Assembly (NCBI GenBank): GCA_900546685.1
Contig: UREB01000088.1
Location: forward strand, 1-6,977
Length of the DNA stretch: 6,977 bases
Reading direction: 5' to 3'
From: an uncultured Eubacteriales bacterium
GTDB lineage: Bacteria > Bacillota > Clostridia > Christensenellales > QAND01
Every line of letters begins with the position of its first letter. Position 1 is the stretch's first letter. The notes under the pieces are model-generated. The model made no database searches. It saw nothing but the letters and a program-made list of their open reading frames with translations, and was not told the origin of the DNA. The translations under genes were made by a program, and so were the position numbers. Shown one piece after another: positions 5,321 through 6,977 of this stretch.

Positions 5321-6712
5321 TTACGCCATCTCCTCATCGCGTGCTTTTTTGCGTACGTCATCAATATTACCGGCTTGATAGAAGGCTTGCTCGGGCAGAT
5401 CATCACACTTGCCGTCCACGATCTGAGCAAAGGACTCAATGGTATCGCCGATTGGCACATATTGACCGGGCACGCCGGTGAACACCTCTGCCATAAACAT
5501 CGGTTGAGATAAAAAACGTTGGATACGACGTGCACGATGAATGGCGATACGATCCTCTTCAGCGAGCTCATCCATACCGAGAATGGCCAAAATATCCTGC
5601 AATTCACGATACCGCTGCAATAGCCTTTGCACTTCCCGGGCCACGCGATAGTGCTCCTGGCCGACAATATGAGGATCCAAGATGCGTGAGCTGGATTCCA
5701 AGGGATCCACGGAAGGATAAATGCCCATTTCTACGATGCGGCGGGAAAGCACAGTCGTAGCATCCAGATGAGTGAAGGTCGTCGCTGGAGCCGGGTCTGT
5801 TAGGTCATCGGCTGGCACATACACAGCCTGCACGGAAGTAATAGAGCCTTGGGTAGTAGAGGTGATACGCTCCTCTAATTCACCTAGCTCGGTAGCGAGA
5901 GTGGGCTGATAGCCTACCGCAGAGGGAAGGCGGCCCAACAGCGCAGAAACCTCAGAGCCGGCCTGCACATAACGGAAGATGTTATCGATAAACAACAGCA
6001 TATTTTGGTGCTGCACATCACGGAAATATTCTGCCATGGTAAGCCCAGTCAACGCTACACGCATACGGGCCCCCGGCGGCTCATTCATCTGGCCAAAGGC
6101 TAGGGCAGTTTTTTCCAAAACACCGGTGCGCTCCATCTCCTGCATCAGGTCGTTGCCTTCGCGAGAGCGCTCCCCTACGCCGGCAAAGATGGACATACCG
6201 CCATGCGAAGAAGCAACATTATGGATCAGTTCCATAATTAGTACGGTCTTTCCAACACCGGCGCCGCCGAACAGGCCGATTTTGCCGCCTCTGGCATAAG
6301 GGGCCAGCAAATCGATGACCTTTATCCCAGTTTCAAACATTTGCGTGGACGGCGTCTGGTCTGCCAGCGGTGGCGGGGCCTGATGGATGCTGTGCCGTTC
6401 CGCTTGGATGGGCCCTTTGCCGTCAATGGGTTCGCCCAAGGCATTTACGGTACGCCCAAGCACGGCTTCGCCGACCGGAACGCTGATGGGGCCGCCAGTA
6501 TCTTCTACCGGCTGACCAACGTACATGCCTTCTGTGGCCCCCAATGCGATACACCGTACCCTGCCATCCCCCTGATGGGAGACAACCTCAAGGGGTACGG
6601 GTTTGTTTTTATCAGACAGTGCATATAGCAATTGATGCTGCGGAGGCGGCGTTTCAAACCATACGTCCGCAACGGGACCTACCACAGATACCAATTTACC
6701 AAATTCATTCAT
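5321..6712 (-). CDS. atpD: F1Fo ATP synthase beta subunit
   Basis: This is the catalytic subunit of F1, which makes ATP from ADP and phosphate, or hydrolyses ATP to pump ions. With the start at 6712 the protein is 463 aa, the usual length. It shows Walker A GGAGVGKT (149-156), GERSREGND (180-188) with catalytic E181, Walker B LLFIDN (239-244), SALLGRLPSAVGYQPTL (256-272), the alpha/beta family signature PSVDPLESSS (333-342), and the lever DELAEED (381-387, usually DELSEED). Several normally rigid positions differ: GERS for GERT, IFRYVQAG for IFRFTQAG, and M405 where the adenine-pocket aromatic of SQPF is expected. Y332 and F411 of the pocket are kept. The open frame extends 24 codons further upstream, but that part lies inside atpG and lacks homology. 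The AGGAGG 8 nt before 6712 sets the start. Confidence 0.97.
   Translation of the reverse strand: MNEFGKLVSVVGPVADVWFETPPPQHQLLYALSDKNKPVPLEVVSHQGDGRVRCIALGATEGMYVGQPVEDTGGPISVPVGEAVLGRTVNALGEPIDGKGPIQAERHSIHQAPPPLADQTPSTQMFETGIKVIDLLAPYARGGKIGLFGGAGVGKTVLIMELIHNVASSHGGMSIFAGVGERSREGNDLMQEMERTGVLEKTALAFGQMNEPPGARMRVALTGLTMAEYFRDVQHQNMLLFIDNIFRYVQAGSEVSALLGRLPSAVGYQPTLATELGELEERITSTTQGSITSVQAVYVPADDLTDPAPATTFTHLDATTVLSRRIVEMGIYPSVDPLESSSRILDPHIVGQEHYRVAREVQRLLQRYRELQDILAILGMDELAEEDRIAIHRARRIQRFLSQPMFMAEVFTGVPGQYVPIGDTIESFAQIVDGKCDDLPEQAFYQAGNIDDVRKKARDEEMA
5330..5335 (-). promoter_or_regulatory. ribosome binding site of atpC within atpD
   Basis: GAGGAG on the minus strand ends 9 nt before the atpC ATG and lies within the codons for the last residues of AtpD. 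Ribosomes finishing atpD pass over it, which fits coupled translation. Confidence 0.75.
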
Positions 6713-6713
6713 G

Positions 6714-6977
6714 TTATTCTCCTCCTGCTGCCATGCCGCCCATGATTTCGGTGATTTCTTGTGTAATGGCATCTTGGCGTGCACGGTTATATTGGAGGTT
6801 CAGGGTATGCAGCATTTCGTCCGCATTGTTTGTGGCGGCGTCCATGGCCGCCATACGGGCACATTGCTCGCTGGCAAAGGCCTGGATCAATGTTGCATAC
6901 ACTTGGCCTACGACGTATTGAGGCACCAGATTTTCCAAAACGGTTTGTGCGTCCGGCTCAAAGATAAACGAGCCGGG
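6714..6977 (-). CDS. atpG: F1Fo ATP synthase gamma subunit, C-terminal part only
   Basis: The gamma subunit is the rotating shaft of F1. Only the last 87 residues are in the window. The frame is open to the right edge, so the 5' two thirds or more (family about 280-290 aa) lies outside. The visible part contains EPDAQTVLENLVPQYV, then the conserved SEQCARMAAMDAATNNADE, and the terminal RARQDAITQEITEIMGG block, which forms the C-terminal helix running inside the alpha3beta3 ring. The TAA stop is one base before the atpD ATG. The order gamma-beta-epsilon is the normal 3' end of an atp operon, whose upstream genes should lie beyond base 6977 on the minus strand. Confidence 0.96.
   Translation of the reverse strand, partial: PGSFIFEPDAQTVLENLVPQYVVGQVYATLIQAFASEQCARMAAMDAATNNADEMLHTLNLQYNRARQDAITQEITEIMGGMAAGGE
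6721..6726 (-). promoter_or_regulatory. ribosome binding site of atpD
   Basis: AGGAGG on the minus strand ends 8 nt before the ATG at 6712 and lies in the last codons of atpG. It decides the atpD start against the longer frame beginning at 6784, which has no such site at proper spacing and encodes 24 non-homologous residues. Confidence 0.88.

Noticed and set aside
5290..5667. Second minus-strand frame (125 codons) overlapping atpD and atpC
   Set aside because: It is out of frame with both well-supported ATP synthase genes and encodes no recognisable domain.
6713..6784. Longer AtpD with 24 extra N-terminal residues
   Set aside because: These codons overlap atpG in another frame, look unlike any beta subunit N-terminus, and the AGGAGG at 6721-6726 points to the start at 6712.
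1..6977. A novel defence, mobile or biosynthetic system
   Set aside because: Every gene belongs to a well-known housekeeping family. No repeats, integrase, transposase, CRISPR units or orphan genes are visible on either strand.

Overview
This window is ordinary chromosomal housekeeping DNA from a bacterium, most likely a mid-GC member of the Bacillota, probably Clostridia. The reasons are the gene order tilS-hpt-ftsH, which is classic in Bacillota, the strong AGGAGG-type ribosome binding sites, a TTG start on ftsH, and an F-type ATP synthase operon ending atpG-atpD-atpC. The species cannot be named from the sequence alone. I see no mobile element, CRISPR array, RNA gene, phage gene or toxin system, and no evidence of an undescribed multi-gene system.

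Left part (1-3663, + strand): the 3' three quarters or so of tilS (tRNA-Ile lysidine synthase), overlapping by 7 nt the start of hpt (hypoxanthine phosphoribosyltransferase). A 79-nt gap with a candidate promoter and a striking palindrome follows, then complete ftsH (membrane AAA+ zinc protease), closed by a strong intrinsic terminator. Middle (3664-4795, + strand): a stand-alone transcription unit with a good promoter (TTGAAT, 17 bp, extended TACAAT), a divergent ribose-phosphate pyrophosphokinase (prs family), and its own strong terminator. Right part (4872-6977, - strand): the end of the ATP synthase operon, read right to left as atpG (3' end only), atpD (complete beta subunit) and atpC (complete epsilon subunit). 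The genes are packed with gaps of 1 and 0 nt, and a hairpin terminator faces the prs terminator. The two transcription blocks are therefore convergent and separated by about 110 nt.

The genes share nucleotide metabolism and basic cell upkeep. Prs makes PRPP, Hpt spends PRPP to salvage hypoxanthine or guanine, TilS uses ATP to modify the tRNA-Ile anticodon, FtsH performs ATP-driven membrane protein quality control, and the ATP synthase supplies or consumes ATP at the membrane.

The points most worth a second look are the 14-bp perfect palindrome with outer arms over the predicted ftsH transcription start, the non-canonical ATP and ribose loops of the Prs protein, and the methionine replacing a normally aromatic adenine-pocket residue in AtpD.
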